27,615 nt of DNA from an uncultured Megasphaera sp. (GTDB lineage Bacteria > Bacillota > Negativicutes > Veillonellales > Megasphaeraceae). Within the stretch, counting starts at the first letter, position 1, and every line of letters starts with the position of its first letter. Under the pieces are notes generated by a model, which had not been told where the DNA came from, ran no database searches, and saw nothing but the letters and a program-made list of their open reading frames with translations. The position numbers and the translations under genes are program-made. The stretch lies in NCBI GenBank assembly GCA_900554215.1, contig USGG01000024.1, forward strand, positions 1 through 27,615, in the 5' to 3' direction. This document shows, piece by piece, positions 15,501-22,383 of the stretch.

Positions 15501-16042
15501 ATTTCATGAGACGTGCGGAAGCCGTCGAAGAAATGCATGAAAGGAACGTGGCCCTTAATCGTCGATAAATGAGCTACTGCCGCCAAGTCAGCGCATTCCT
15601 GTACGCTGGCGCTGCACAGCATGGCCCAGCCCGTATTGCGGCAGCCCATGACGTCGGAATGGTCGCCGAAAATAGACATCGTATGGGTCCCAACCGTACG
15701 AGCCGCCACGTGAAGGACGACAGGCTTTAATTCACCCGATAAGCGGTGCATGACGGGAATCATAAGCATGAGGCCCTGAGACGCCGTAAAAGACGAACAC
15801 AGGCTGCCCGTTTCCGACGCGCCGTGAACGGCGCCAATAGCGCCGGCTTCGGACTGCATTTCTACCAGCTTAACCGGCTGGCCAAACAAATTCTTTCTTC
15901 CGTTAGCCGCCCATACGTCGACATGCTCCGCCATAGGAGACGACGGCGTAATAGGATAAATCGTAGCTACTTCCGTAAAAGCATATGCTACATCAGCCGT
16001 TGCTTCATTTCCATCTACAGTTTTAATAATCTGCTTAATCAT
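12509..16042 (-). CDS. nifJ: Pyruvate:ferredoxin (flavodoxin) oxidoreductase, single-chain
   Basis: This 1177-residue homodimeric-type PFOR decarboxylates pyruvate with CoA to acetyl-CoA, CO2 and reduced ferredoxin. The fused domain order is complete. Domain I opens with AYAFTEVATIYPITPSSPMA and has EMQSEAGAIGAVHGA. The 2[4Fe-4S] ferredoxin domain has CVQCNRCALVCP (around residue 690) and CYSCGTCVNVCP (around 745). The C-terminal thiamine-diphosphate domain has FSGACAGCAETAY (around 808), GDGWAYDIGYGGLDHV (around 970) and DTEVYSNTGGQSSKATP. The cysteines of the proximal cluster (ACAGCAE plus later cysteines) are present. ATG 16042 follows AAGGAG; a GTG three codons earlier is less well placed. 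A near-consensus promoter, a short leader with a palindrome and its own terminator make it a strongly expressed single gene, as expected for the hub of this fermentative metabolism. Confidence 0.98.
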   Translation of the reverse strand: MIKQIIKTVDGNEATADVAYAFTEVATIYPITPSSPMAEHVDVWAANGRKNLFGQPVKLVEMQSEAGAIGAVHGASETGSLCSSFTASQGLMLMIPVMHRLSGELKPVVLHVAARTVGTHTMSIFGDHSDVMGCRNTGWAMLCSASVQECADLAAVAHLSTIKGHVPFMHFFDGFRTSHEIQKISMLPEDELKKLIDKDALYDFKHHGLNPEHPVIRSTVTNPDMFFQSREANNSWYDRLPYIVEDYMDKISELTGRTYKLFNYYGDPEAEHVVVAMGSVTGAIQEVVDSLNAQGKKVGYVQVHLFRPFSLEHFMQALPETVRSITVMDRTKEPGALGEPLFEDVCAAVEHTGRYIPIMACRYGLSSKDVPPASIHAVFRNMESLQPKKHFTLGIIDDVTHLSLPDVPIQIDDQGTVSCKFWGFGSDGTVGANKNSIKIIGDNTDMYVQAYFEYDTKKSGGVTKSHLRFGKNPIRSTYYIKQADFLACHKQAYMDSYDIVSEVKDGGIFLLNCSWSPEELEQHLSNKVKRQIAEKGLRFYTIDATKIAEEIGLGSNRTNTVLQASFFKLTEILPIEDAVRYMKEAIAKTYLAKGEAVISMNQAAVDRGITGLVAVDVPESWKQLPADPPKAESGLPDFITKIVEPSNAQLGDTIPVSEFVQYADGSYPLGSTKYEKRGIASTVPEWIVENCVQCNRCALVCPHAAIRPYLVTADEKKAAPAGFTTKKAVGKGLEGYEFRVQVSPLDCYSCGTCVNVCPAKEKALVMKPLDTQRHESANWDYAQTIAPKATGLDKFSVKGSQFNQPLLEFSGACAGCAETAYMKILTQLFGPRMLVANATGCTQAWGSAMPSIPYTTNSEGFGPAWSNSVFEDNAEFALGMSLSMTQQRDDIRLKSEQLLPLTDGALHDAIQAWLDSIGVENEGEVTEGISRAYIKALGEAELTGEAAELQKYILAHKEHIIKKTIWMYGGDGWAYDIGYGGLDHVMAMNANLNVMLVDTEVYSNTGGQSSKATPVGAVAQFAASGRKFNKKDLGRLLMTYGHIYVAQVALGADPNQLIKAIKEAEAYDGPSIIIAYSPCINHGIRGGMGNAQEEMKRAVDCGYWHLYRYNPALEKEGKNPFILDSKEPKESFREYLMGETRYAALTRTFPDIADELFAKAEEFAKKKYEIYKELADK

Positions 16043-16080
16043 ATGGTACACTCCTTTTCTGATAAACAGCCTGACAATAG

Positions 16081-16092
16081 ATTTCGCGAAAT
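16081..16092. promoter_or_regulatory. 12-base palindrome in the PFOR leader
   Basis: ATTTCGCGAAAT is a perfect palindrome lying about 25-36 bases downstream of the -10 and 39 bases before the start codon. The position is typical of a repressor operator. I do not recognise the cognate regulator. Confidence 0.45.
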
Positions 16093-16116
16093 TCGTATAA
16101 CGTTTAACTTAATTAC

Positions 16117-16145
16117 AGTATAATCTCATTTATTATAAAAGTCAA
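16117..16145 (-). promoter_or_regulatory. Promoter of the PFOR gene
   Basis: Minus-strand TTGACT (16140-16145), 17-base spacer, TATACT (16117-16122); close to the sigma-A consensus and followed by a leader of about 70 bases. Confidence 0.88.
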
Positions 16146-16173
16146 GCATACGATATTTGCATTTTACACATAT

Positions 16174-16231
16174 ATAACCATAAAAAATGCGCTTTCCTTC
16201 ACATAGAGAAAAGCGCATTTTTTATGGTTAT
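16174..16231 (-). terminator. Long perfect inverted repeat terminating the cca-PBP-folD-cfa unit
   Basis: A 22-base arm (16174-16195, containing AAAAAATGCGCTTT) is the exact reverse complement of 16210-16231, with a 14-base loop. It starts four bases past the cfa stop and gives a T-run on the minus strand. The perfect stem is unusually long, and it also fences off the PFOR promoter. Confidence 0.88.
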
Positions 16232-16235
16232 GAAA

Positions 16236-17402
16236 TTAATACCAGCGAGTCATAGGCAATTCGTTGTTGACGCCTTTGGTCATCAGCACTTGATGCAGGT
16301 CGATATTGCCGATGTAAAATGCTGCGGCGCAGCCGCAGAGATATAAATCCCACATGCGGACAAATTCTTCGCCCCGTTCGGCCGCAACTTGGCCGCGGAC
16401 CTTCTGGAAATTATCGTACCAGCACATGAGCGTCTTGTAATAGTGACGGCGCAGGCTTTCGACATCGATGACCCGGAAATCGCAGTTGTAGGCGATGCTG
16501 ATAATTTCACGCAGAGACGGCAAGGTACCGCCTGGGAATATATACTTGCGCATCCAGGGATTGCCGACGCTTTCGTCGAGGCCGCTGATGTAATGGAGAA
16601 GGAACAAGCCGCCGTCCTTCAGCAGGTGGTCCGCCGTTTCCATGTAGATGGAATAATTGGAACGGCCTACGTGTTCCAGCATGCCGACGCTGACGATGCG
16701 GTCATAGGTCCGTCCTTCTTTAACCAGATCACGGTAGTCGATCAGATCGATTTGTACCTGTCCCTGCAGCCCCAGGGCTTCGATGCGTTCCTGCCCCTTT
16801 TTCCACTGTTCGTGGCTCAGCGTGCAGCCATAGCCTTTTACGCCGTATTTCTGCGCCGCTTCGATGAGCAGGTAGCCCCAGCCGCAGCCGATATCGAGGA
16901 GGCTCATGCCCGGCTGCAGGTGCAGCTTTTCCAAAATATAGTGTACCTTGTTGTGCTGGGCCTGTTCAAGCGTATCGTCTTCCTGCTTGAAATAAGCGCA
17001 GGAATAACTCATTGACGGGTCAAGCCATAATTGATAAAAATCGTTGCCCAAATCGTAATGAGACGAAACCTGCTGCTTCTGATAGGATTTGGATTCCGGC
17101 GTGTATAAAATCCGCTTCAGAGAGCTCTTGTCCAAAGAAAACTGGCTGGTCTGGCTTAAAATGCACTGCAGGGCCGTGAACAAATCGCCTTCGATTTCCA
17201 AATCCTTGCGCATATACGCTTCGCCCAATGCCAGGGATGTCGAGGACAGCAGCTCGCGCTTGGGAATATCCTTATGAATGACGACGTTAAATAAGGGCTG
17301 ACCGCTGCCAATGGTATACTTTTTATCATGCAGGTCTACTGTAAAGCAGTACTTGTCAAACCGATGTAAATAATGAATTAAAAACGTATCCAAAATATGC
17401 AT
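16236..17402 (-). CDS. cfa: Cyclopropane-fatty-acyl-phospholipid synthase family methyltransferase
   Basis: This 388-residue SAM-dependent enzyme adds a methylene bridge to unsaturated acyl chains of membrane phospholipids. The N-terminal lipid-binding portion contains SLALGEAYMRKDLEIEGDLF. The catalytic region has VSSHYDLGNDFYQLWLD (about 112-128), MSYSCAYF, the SAM motif LLDIGCGWG (about 168-176), TLSHEQ, SVGMLEHVG and the C-terminal RMWDLYLCGCAAAFYIGNID. Length and motifs agree with CfaA. GTG 17411 opens the frame, but GAGGTGG five bases before ATG 17402 marks the likely start. It is the last gene of the cca-PBP-folD-cfa unit, 22 bases after folD. CFA usually rises on entry to stationary phase or under acid stress; no separate promoter is evident here. 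Confidence 0.95.
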   Translation of the reverse strand: MHILDTFLIHYLHRFDKYCFTVDLHDKKYTIGSGQPLFNVVIHKDIPKRELLSSTSLALGEAYMRKDLEIEGDLFTALQCILSQTSQFSLDKSSLKRILYTPESKSYQKQQVSSHYDLGNDFYQLWLDPSMSYSCAYFKQEDDTLEQAQHNKVHYILEKLHLQPGMSLLDIGCGWGYLLIEAAQKYGVKGYGCTLSHEQWKKGQERIEALGLQGQVQIDLIDYRDLVKEGRTYDRIVSVGMLEHVGRSNYSIYMETADHLLKDGGLFLLHYISGLDESVGNPWMRKYIFPGGTLPSLREIISIAYNCDFRVIDVESLRRHYYKTLMCWYDNFQKVRGQVAAERGEEFVRMWDLYLCGCAAAFYIGNIDLHQVLMTKGVNNELPMTRWY

Positions 17403-17424
17403 TTCTTCCACCTCAATTCAAATC

Positions 17425-18264
17425 TTACCTGCTGTACGCCGTTCCGCCGATAACGTTGGCCAATACCATCATGGTCGTCACCGCACCGACGCCGCCAGGT
17501 ACGGGAGTCACCGCTCCAGCTACGCCTGCAACCTCGTCGAAAGCGACGTCGCCTACGGTTTTGCCGTCTACGCGGTTGATGCCGACGTCGATGACGACGG
17601 CTCCCGGCTTAATCATATCGGCCGTAACCAGCCCGGCTTTGCCTACGGCGGCGATGACGACGTCGCCCCGTCTCGTCACGGCCTTTAAGTCTGCCGTGCC
17701 CGTATGGCACTGGGTGACCGTAGCGTTGCGGGCCAGGCACAGCTGAGCCAAAGGCTTGCCGACGACGGCGCTCCGGCCGATGACGACGACTTCCTTGCCG
17801 GCCAGCTCGACGCCGTAATAATCCAGAATCGCCATGACGGCCTGGGGCGTGCAGGGCACAAAAGCCGGCCGCCCGGTAAATAAGCGCGCCACATTGCAGT
17901 CCGTAAGACCGTCTGCGTCTTTGTCCGGACTGATCGCGTTGACGACACGCTGGGCGTCGAGATGCGGCGGCAGGGGCATCATGAGCAAGATGCCGAACAC
18001 GGAACTGTCAGCATTGCACTGTTCTATACGGGCGATCAGATCCTCCTCCTGCACCGCCGCCTCATATCGATACACATCTGCCTGTAATCCGACGGAACGC
18101 GCCGTCTTCTGCATAGACGCGGCATACATAGCCGACGGCTTGTCGCCGCCTACTAAAAAGATAACCAGTTTCGGCTGGATGTGCCCCTTCTGCAGCGCGG
18201 CGATACGGCGCTCTATACGGCTGCGGTGAAACGCAGCCACTTCCTTTCCGTCCAACAGCTTCAC
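17425..18264 (-). CDS. folD: Bifunctional methylenetetrahydrofolate dehydrogenase/methenyl-THF cyclohydrolase
   Basis: This 279-residue protein should interconvert 5,10-methylene-, 5,10-methenyl- and 10-formyl-THF for purine, fMet and one-carbon supply. Family features are VGGDKPSAMYAASMQKTA, with the catalytic lysine (Lys53), DADGLTDCNVARLF, FVPCTPQAVMAIL, the NADP-side VVIGRSAVVGKPLAQL and the closing TPVPGGVGAVTTMMV. One oddity is that where FolD normally has QLPLP, this protein reads MMPLP, so the triad glutamine (Gln98 in E. coli) is replaced by methionine at residue 95. Activity may be altered. The frame opens at GTG 18270, but AGGAGG is one base from it and seven from GTG 18264, which is preferred. 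It is 13 bases after the PBP gene and 22 before cfa, so co-transcribed. Confidence 0.93.
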   Translation of the reverse strand: MKLLDGKEVAAFHRSRIERRIAALQKGHIQPKLVIFLVGGDKPSAMYAASMQKTARSVGLQADVYRYEAAVQEEDLIARIEQCNADSSVFGILLMMPLPPHLDAQRVVNAISPDKDADGLTDCNVARLFTGRPAFVPCTPQAVMAILDYYGVELAGKEVVVIGRSAVVGKPLAQLCLARNATVTQCHTGTADLKAVTRRGDVVIAAVGKAGLVTADMIKPGAVVIDVGINRVDGKTVGDVAFDEVAGVAGAVTPVPGGVGAVTTMMVLANVIGGTAYSR

Positions 18265-18277
18265 ATCCACTCCTCCT

Positions 18278-20260
18278 TTAACGCATAAATGTTACTGTGA
18301 CATTGTTCCCCGGAGGAACGTAGCTTCCTCCCTGCGGAACCTGATATACGGCATGTCCCGTGCCGTTCGGTACGAAGCCAAGGCCGGCCTCGTTCAGCCA
18401 GTCGTTGACTTCGCGGCTGTCCCAGCCTATAAAAGACGGAAGCAGGACGCCTTCATCAGTCCGATGAATTGGCGGTATGTCCCGCGTCTTCTTCGGCTCG
18501 CGCGGCTTCTTGCCCGCTTCTATCATCCATGCTACAGGCTGGGACGGGCGGATGCCCTTGATGCGGACGATGTCCGTCATCATCTCCTTAAATACGGGAG
18601 CTGCGACTTCCGCCCCGTAATAGGCCCCTTTCGGATTATCTACGACGATGAGGACGACGTACTGCGGATCTTCCAGCGGGCCGAACCCGATGAAGGAACC
18701 GATATACTGCCCTTCGGCGTACCCGCCATGCACCGGGTCCAGCCTCTGGGCCGTGCCGGTCTTGCCGCAGAATTCGTATCCATCGATCTTCGCCGTCTGG
18801 CCGCCGCCGGAAGAAATTTCCTCCGCCAATATCTTGCTGATTAACGAAGCCGTTTCTTCCTTAATAGGCCGCCCGACTTCCTGGGGCTCTGTTTTTTGGT
18901 ATACGCTGCCGTCGGGATTGTCGATTTCCTTGATGATAAAAGGCTTCATCATATGGCCGCCGTTGGCGATGGCTCCGAAGGCCTGCACCATCTGCAGCGG
19001 CGTGACGGCGATACTCTGGCCGATAGCCATAGTCGCTTCGTCGACTTCGCTCATATCGTCGGCATCAAACAGGATGCCCGACCCTTCGCCGGCCAGCTCG
19101 ATGCCCGTCGCCTTGCCGAAGCCGAAGCGCTTGGCGTAGTCGATCATCGTCTGTCCGCCTGTGGTCAGCCCCATTTTAACCATACCTGTATTGATGGAAA
19201 ATTTCAGTATATCTTTTACCGTAACGTCGCCCAGGCCCTCTTCGTCCCAGTTCTGAATCGTCCGGTCGGCGACCTGAATATACCCGACGTCGTGATATAC
19301 GCGGTTTACATCCCATTTTCCCGAATCGATAGCCGCGGCGGCCATAATCGGCTTGAACGTCGACCCCGGTTCGTACAAGTTGACGACGGCCCGGTTGCGA
19401 TACTGTTCGGCGCTTCCCTTGCCGAATTCGTTCAAATTATACCCGGGCCGGCTGGCCATAGCCAGGATTTCGCCTGTCTTGGGGTCCATGACGATGACTG
19501 CCGCGCCTTCGGGACGGCTCCGCTCCATGATGCCGTCCAGACTTTTTTCCGCCAGGAATTGAATCGTACTGTCCAGCGTCAGCCGGACGGACCGTTCCTT
19601 GTCGGGCAGTATCTTTTCCAGGGCCGAATCAAAAATAGGTATGTTATTCTTATCGGTCATGAGCCGGAAGGTCTGCACGTTGCCCCGTATTTCTTCGTCC
19701 AAAATCATTTCGATGCCGTCCAGGCCCTCGTCGTTTTCCCCGACGAACCCGATGACCTGCGCGGCTAAGCCGTTATTGGGATAAAAACGGTGGTTTTCGT
19801 CGATAAACCGCAGCCCTTCCAGCTTCTGCTCCTTAATGACCTGGGCCGCGCCTTCGTATTTTTCGTGGTCCATGGTCCGCTCCAGCCACACGAAAGCCGT
19901 ATCCTCTTCCAAGGCTTTTTGGATATCCCCTTCGGGCATGCGCAAATACGGCGCCAGCATGCGGGCGATATCGGCAGGCGGCTTATTGAGCATCGTCGGG
20001 TCGGCGTATAAGGATTTCGCCATTTCGCTGATGGCCAGCACCTTGCCGTTGCGATCAAAAATCGTGCCCCGCGGCGACTGGAGCTTTCGGTCCGTTTCGG
20101 CCTGGCTGTCGGCCATCTCCGTGAGCTCTCCCCGCTGGACGACCTGCAGATATACAAGACGCATGCTGATAAAAGCGCAGAATACAAACAGCACCAATAC
20201 GCACGTTCCTATACGTTTTCGAATCTTTTTGTATTGCTTGATATCCTTATCTTCCGTCAT
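18278..20260 (-). CDS. Class B penicillin-binding protein (FtsI/SpoVD-like) with one PASTA domain
   Basis: This 660-residue peptidoglycan transpeptidase is anchored by one membrane helix (about 18-38) with a short cytoplasmic tail. The dimerisation/pedestal region begins LQSPRGTIFDRNGKVLA. The transpeptidase domain has SxxK at Ser300 in EPGSTFKP, SxN at 355-357 in FSINTG and KTG at 500-502 in CGKTGTAQ; all are intact. A single PASTA domain closes the protein (about 605-660). The layout is that of division FtsI/PBP2b or sporulation SpoVD; the sequence alone does not choose. Its ATG overlaps the cca stop as ATGA, with GGAGA upstream, so translation is coupled. The gene lies outside any dcw (mra/mur/fts) cluster, which may mean a second class B enzyme. 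Confidence 0.93.
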   Translation of the reverse strand: MTEDKDIKQYKKIRKRIGTCVLVLFVFCAFISMRLVYLQVVQRGELTEMADSQAETDRKLQSPRGTIFDRNGKVLAISEMAKSLYADPTMLNKPPADIARMLAPYLRMPEGDIQKALEEDTAFVWLERTMDHEKYEGAAQVIKEQKLEGLRFIDENHRFYPNNGLAAQVIGFVGENDEGLDGIEMILDEEIRGNVQTFRLMTDKNNIPIFDSALEKILPDKERSVRLTLDSTIQFLAEKSLDGIMERSRPEGAAVIVMDPKTGEILAMASRPGYNLNEFGKGSAEQYRNRAVVNLYEPGSTFKPIMAAAAIDSGKWDVNRVYHDVGYIQVADRTIQNWDEEGLGDVTVKDILKFSINTGMVKMGLTTGGQTMIDYAKRFGFGKATGIELAGEGSGILFDADDMSEVDEATMAIGQSIAVTPLQMVQAFGAIANGGHMMKPFIIKEIDNPDGSVYQKTEPQEVGRPIKEETASLISKILAEEISSGGGQTAKIDGYEFCGKTGTAQRLDPVHGGYAEGQYIGSFIGFGPLEDPQYVVLIVVDNPKGAYYGAEVAAPVFKEMMTDIVRIKGIRPSQPVAWMIEAGKKPREPKKTRDIPPIHRTDEGVLLPSFIGWDSREVNDWLNEAGLGFVPNGTGHAVYQVPQGGSYVPPGNNVTVTFMR

Positions 20261-21681
20261 GTACTATCTCCAGTATGGCGCTTGAGCCACTTCTCCGCCG
20301 CCTCAGCCAGTACGTCGGCGTCGTTCTGCAATTCCTTATTCTGCACGCGCTTGAGCAGGACGCGCAGGCATTCTCCCGTCCGGCGGCCGCAGGCATCCGG
20401 TATGCGCCGGTCGTAGCGCAGATCCTTCGTGCCGACCGGCATCTGGCTGGCTAACAAGGCCATGTACTCGCCGAACGATTCGGTGCCGCTCGTATCTGCT
20501 TCCCGATGGCCGCAGCCAAGGACGTCGCCGCAAGCTACGGCCGTCGCCTGCCGAACGGCTTCTACCAGCTCGTCCGTCCGGCGAAAGGGCCCTTCCAGCG
20601 CTTCGCGCCGCAGCCATTTATCTACGTCCCCCTGCCCCGTATTGGCAAAATAATGAAATTTCATATGCGTCTTGACCAGCCAGGCTACCCTCTTGGCAAA
20701 ATCCGGCGGCTTGCGCCACCGCAGCAAAACGGCCTCGGCCACTTCGGCACCCTTGGCGTCGTGGCCGTAATCCGTATAGCGGCCTTTGTGAACGCCCCGT
20801 ATTCCCGGCATGCCCTTGGCGACGTCGTGGAAAAAGGCTCCGTAGCGAATCGTCAAATCCGGCGGCGTGTGGGCCACAACGGCTAACGTATGAAACCAGG
20901 CGTCGAACAAGTGAAAGGGACGCGACTGGGGCGTCGACGGCAAATGGCTGCACTCTGGCAAGATGGGCACGTCCTGATACACGCCGTTTTCCCTGCGCCG
21001 GCAGCTGCAGGCGCCGAGGCCGGTCCGCACCAGCACGTCCAGGCCTTTATAAGCCGCCGGCGTCGTCATGAGGCGGTCGATTTCGCTGACTACCCGCTCG
21101 ACAGATAACCCGGCGACGCGGTGAAATGCCTCAGGCATCGCTTGTATCAGTTCTCTATCGGGCAGGAAATCAAGCTGCCCCGTAAACCGGCAGGCCCGGA
21201 ACAAGCGCAGCGCGTCTTCCTGAAACCGCCGCCGCGCGTCGCCGACCGTAACCAGCCGTTTCTTGCGGATGTCCTTCTGCCCGCCCGTATAGTCGTAAAT
21301 ATGGCCGTCCTTATCCATAGCCAGGGCGTTAACGGTAAAGTCGCGGCGCAGCACGTCCTCGCGCAGCGTCGAAGCATACCAGACCTGCTCGGGACGATGG
21401 GCGTCGTCGCCGTAGGCCTCACCGCGAAAGGTTGCCGTTTCGATCGTCATGCCGTCGACGACGAGGACGACGATGCCGAACCGCTCGCTTCGTATCTCCG
21501 CCGTATGCCAGCCCCGGGCCTCTGCAACGGCCCGTATTTCCTCAGGCCGGGCCGACGTCGTCACGTCGTAGTCATGAGGCGTTCGCTTCATAAGCAAATC
21601 CCGGACGGCGCCGCCGACAATATACGCTTCATACCCGGCTTCGTTCAACGCCTCCAACACGCTGCGTACGACAGGTTCCAC
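20257..21681 (-). CDS. cca: CCA-adding tRNA nucleotidyltransferase (class II) with HD domain
   Basis: This 474-residue enzyme builds or repairs the 3' CCA of tRNA without a template. Head-domain motifs are VGGAVRDLLM (22-31) with the metal pair DYD (37-39), LRRDFTVNALAM (111-122) and EDALRLFRACRF (155-166). An HD-type metal site, FFHDVAKG (283-290), follows, and a second acidic segment after it, TDYGHDAKGAEVAE. The HD domain recalls enzymes with extra phosphohydrolase activity. The start is GTG 21681, nine bases after AAAGGGGG. It is first in the cca-PBP-folD-cfa unit and its stop overlaps the PBP start. An extended -10 lies 40 bases upstream. It could in principle be an A- or CC-adding specialist, as in some bacteria; motifs alone do not exclude this. 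Confidence 0.93.
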   Translation of the reverse strand: MEPVVRSVLEALNEAGYEAYIVGGAVRDLLMKRTPHDYDVTTSARPEEIRAVAEARGWHTAEIRSERFGIVVLVVDGMTIETATFRGEAYGDDAHRPEQVWYASTLREDVLRRDFTVNALAMDKDGHIYDYTGGQKDIRKKRLVTVGDARRRFQEDALRLFRACRFTGQLDFLPDRELIQAMPEAFHRVAGLSVERVVSEIDRLMTTPAAYKGLDVLVRTGLGACSCRRRENGVYQDVPILPECSHLPSTPQSRPFHLFDAWFHTLAVVAHTPPDLTIRYGAFFHDVAKGMPGIRGVHKGRYTDYGHDAKGAEVAEAVLLRWRKPPDFAKRVAWLVKTHMKFHYFANTGQGDVDKWLRREALEGPFRRTDELVEAVRQATAVACGDVLGCGHREADTSGTESFGEYMALLASQMPVGTKDLRYDRRIPDACGRRTGECLRVLLKRVQNKELQNDADVLAEAAEKWLKRHTGDST

Positions 21682-21720
21682 AGCCGACGCCCCCTTTCCA
21701 TTAGTCCTGTTAATTTATGT

Positions 21721-21726
21721 ATTATA
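21721..21726 (-). promoter_or_regulatory. Extended -10 of the cca operon
   Basis: Minus-strand TGGTATAAT, with TATAAT at 21721-21726 and no convincing -35, lies 40 bases before the cca start and beyond the marR stop. Confidence 0.6.
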
Positions 21727-21779
21727 CCACGATTACACCTTGATGAGTAGCTTAGAACGGAATCCGGCGCAGGCAGTCC

Positions 21780-22214
21780 TCAATACCGTTCATCCCATTT
21801 TTTCTGATTGCGGATAATCTTGTGGAACACGTTCATAAAGCACCGGCGTTCCTCGTCGGATATGCCCTGCCAGCCCTGCCCGTCGATATCCCGCATGACC
21901 GACCGCACCCAGGCGGCCTTTTCCTTTCCCGCGTCCGTCAAATAAATGCGGGCGCACCGCAAATCGTCCTGATGAAACTCCTTGCGGATAAGTCCTATCT
22001 TTTCCATGCGCTTCAGCAGGCTCGTCACCGTCGATTTGTCCAATACGCAGCCCCGGCTGATTTCCTTTTGGTTGCAGCCGTCGTTGGAGCTTAAAAATTC
22101 CAAAATCTTAGGCTGTCCCGGCATCAGCCCGCTGTTCGTCGTTTGCTTCACGATTTCCCTATTGGAGCGATAAAAGCCCAGCATCAAGAGAACGTGCAGT
22201 TCGTTTTCGTCCAT
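21780..22214 (-). CDS. MarR family transcriptional regulator
   Basis: This is a 144-residue winged-helix repressor of MarR type. The DNA-binding core reads QPKILEFLSSNDGCNQKEIS, then CVLDKSTVTSLLKRMEKIGLI (recognition helix and wing entry), then the wing RKEFHQDDLRCARIYLTDAG. Helices at both ends would form the dimer interface. MarR proteins usually sense phenolic compounds or oxidants and repress neighbouring genes and themselves; the ligand here is unknown. ATG 22214 follows AGAGGAGG. The divergent neighbour is the corrinoid adenosyltransferase gene and the downstream one is cca, neither a classical MarR target. A perfect-consensus promoter with an AATGT/ACATT repeat over its -10 suggests autoregulation. 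Confidence 0.92.
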   Translation of the reverse strand: MDENELHVLLMLGFYRSNREIVKQTTNSGLMPGQPKILEFLSSNDGCNQKEISRGCVLDKSTVTSLLKRMEKIGLIRKEFHQDDLRCARIYLTDAGKEKAAWVRSVMRDIDGQGWQGISDEERRCFMNVFHKIIRNQKKWDERY

Positions 22215-22232
22215 AAAGCCTCCTCTTGTAAA

Positions 22233-22249
22233 AATGTAATTAAGACATT
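22233..22249. promoter_or_regulatory. Candidate MarR operator
   Basis: AATGT (22233-22237) and ACATT (22245-22249), seven bases apart, overlap the -10 and likely start of the marR promoter, the usual place for an autorepressing MarR dimer. Confidence 0.45.
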
Positions 22250-22275
22250 ATAGAATTCTTTTCCCTATTTGTCAA
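22247..22275 (-). promoter_or_regulatory. Consensus sigma-A promoter of marR
   Basis: Minus-strand TTGACA (22270-22275), exactly 17 bases, TATAAT (22247-22252): a full match to consensus at both hexamers. Confidence 0.92.
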
Positions 22276-22327
22276 AATTACCTGCAAATTTCAGCTATGC
22301 TTTTTTCTATGAGAAAATAGCGTAATA

Positions 22328-22336
22328 TGCTATACT
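22328..22336 (+). promoter_or_regulatory. Extended -10 of the corrinoid adenosyltransferase unit
   Basis: TGCTATACT, with TATACT at 22331-22336 and a poor -35, lies about 48 bases before the start codon. The loose repeat ATAGC/GCTAT just upstream overlaps it. No cobalamin riboswitch fits in this short leader. Confidence 0.5.
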
Positions 22337-22383
22337 GGAAACTATAAAATTTTATTCTTGACTATCATACGAGGAGACCTGTT

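Noticed and set aside
22215..22383. Cobalamin riboswitch before the corrinoid adenosyltransferase gene
   Set aside because: The leader after the predicted promoter is under 50 bases and lacks a B12-box-like segment.
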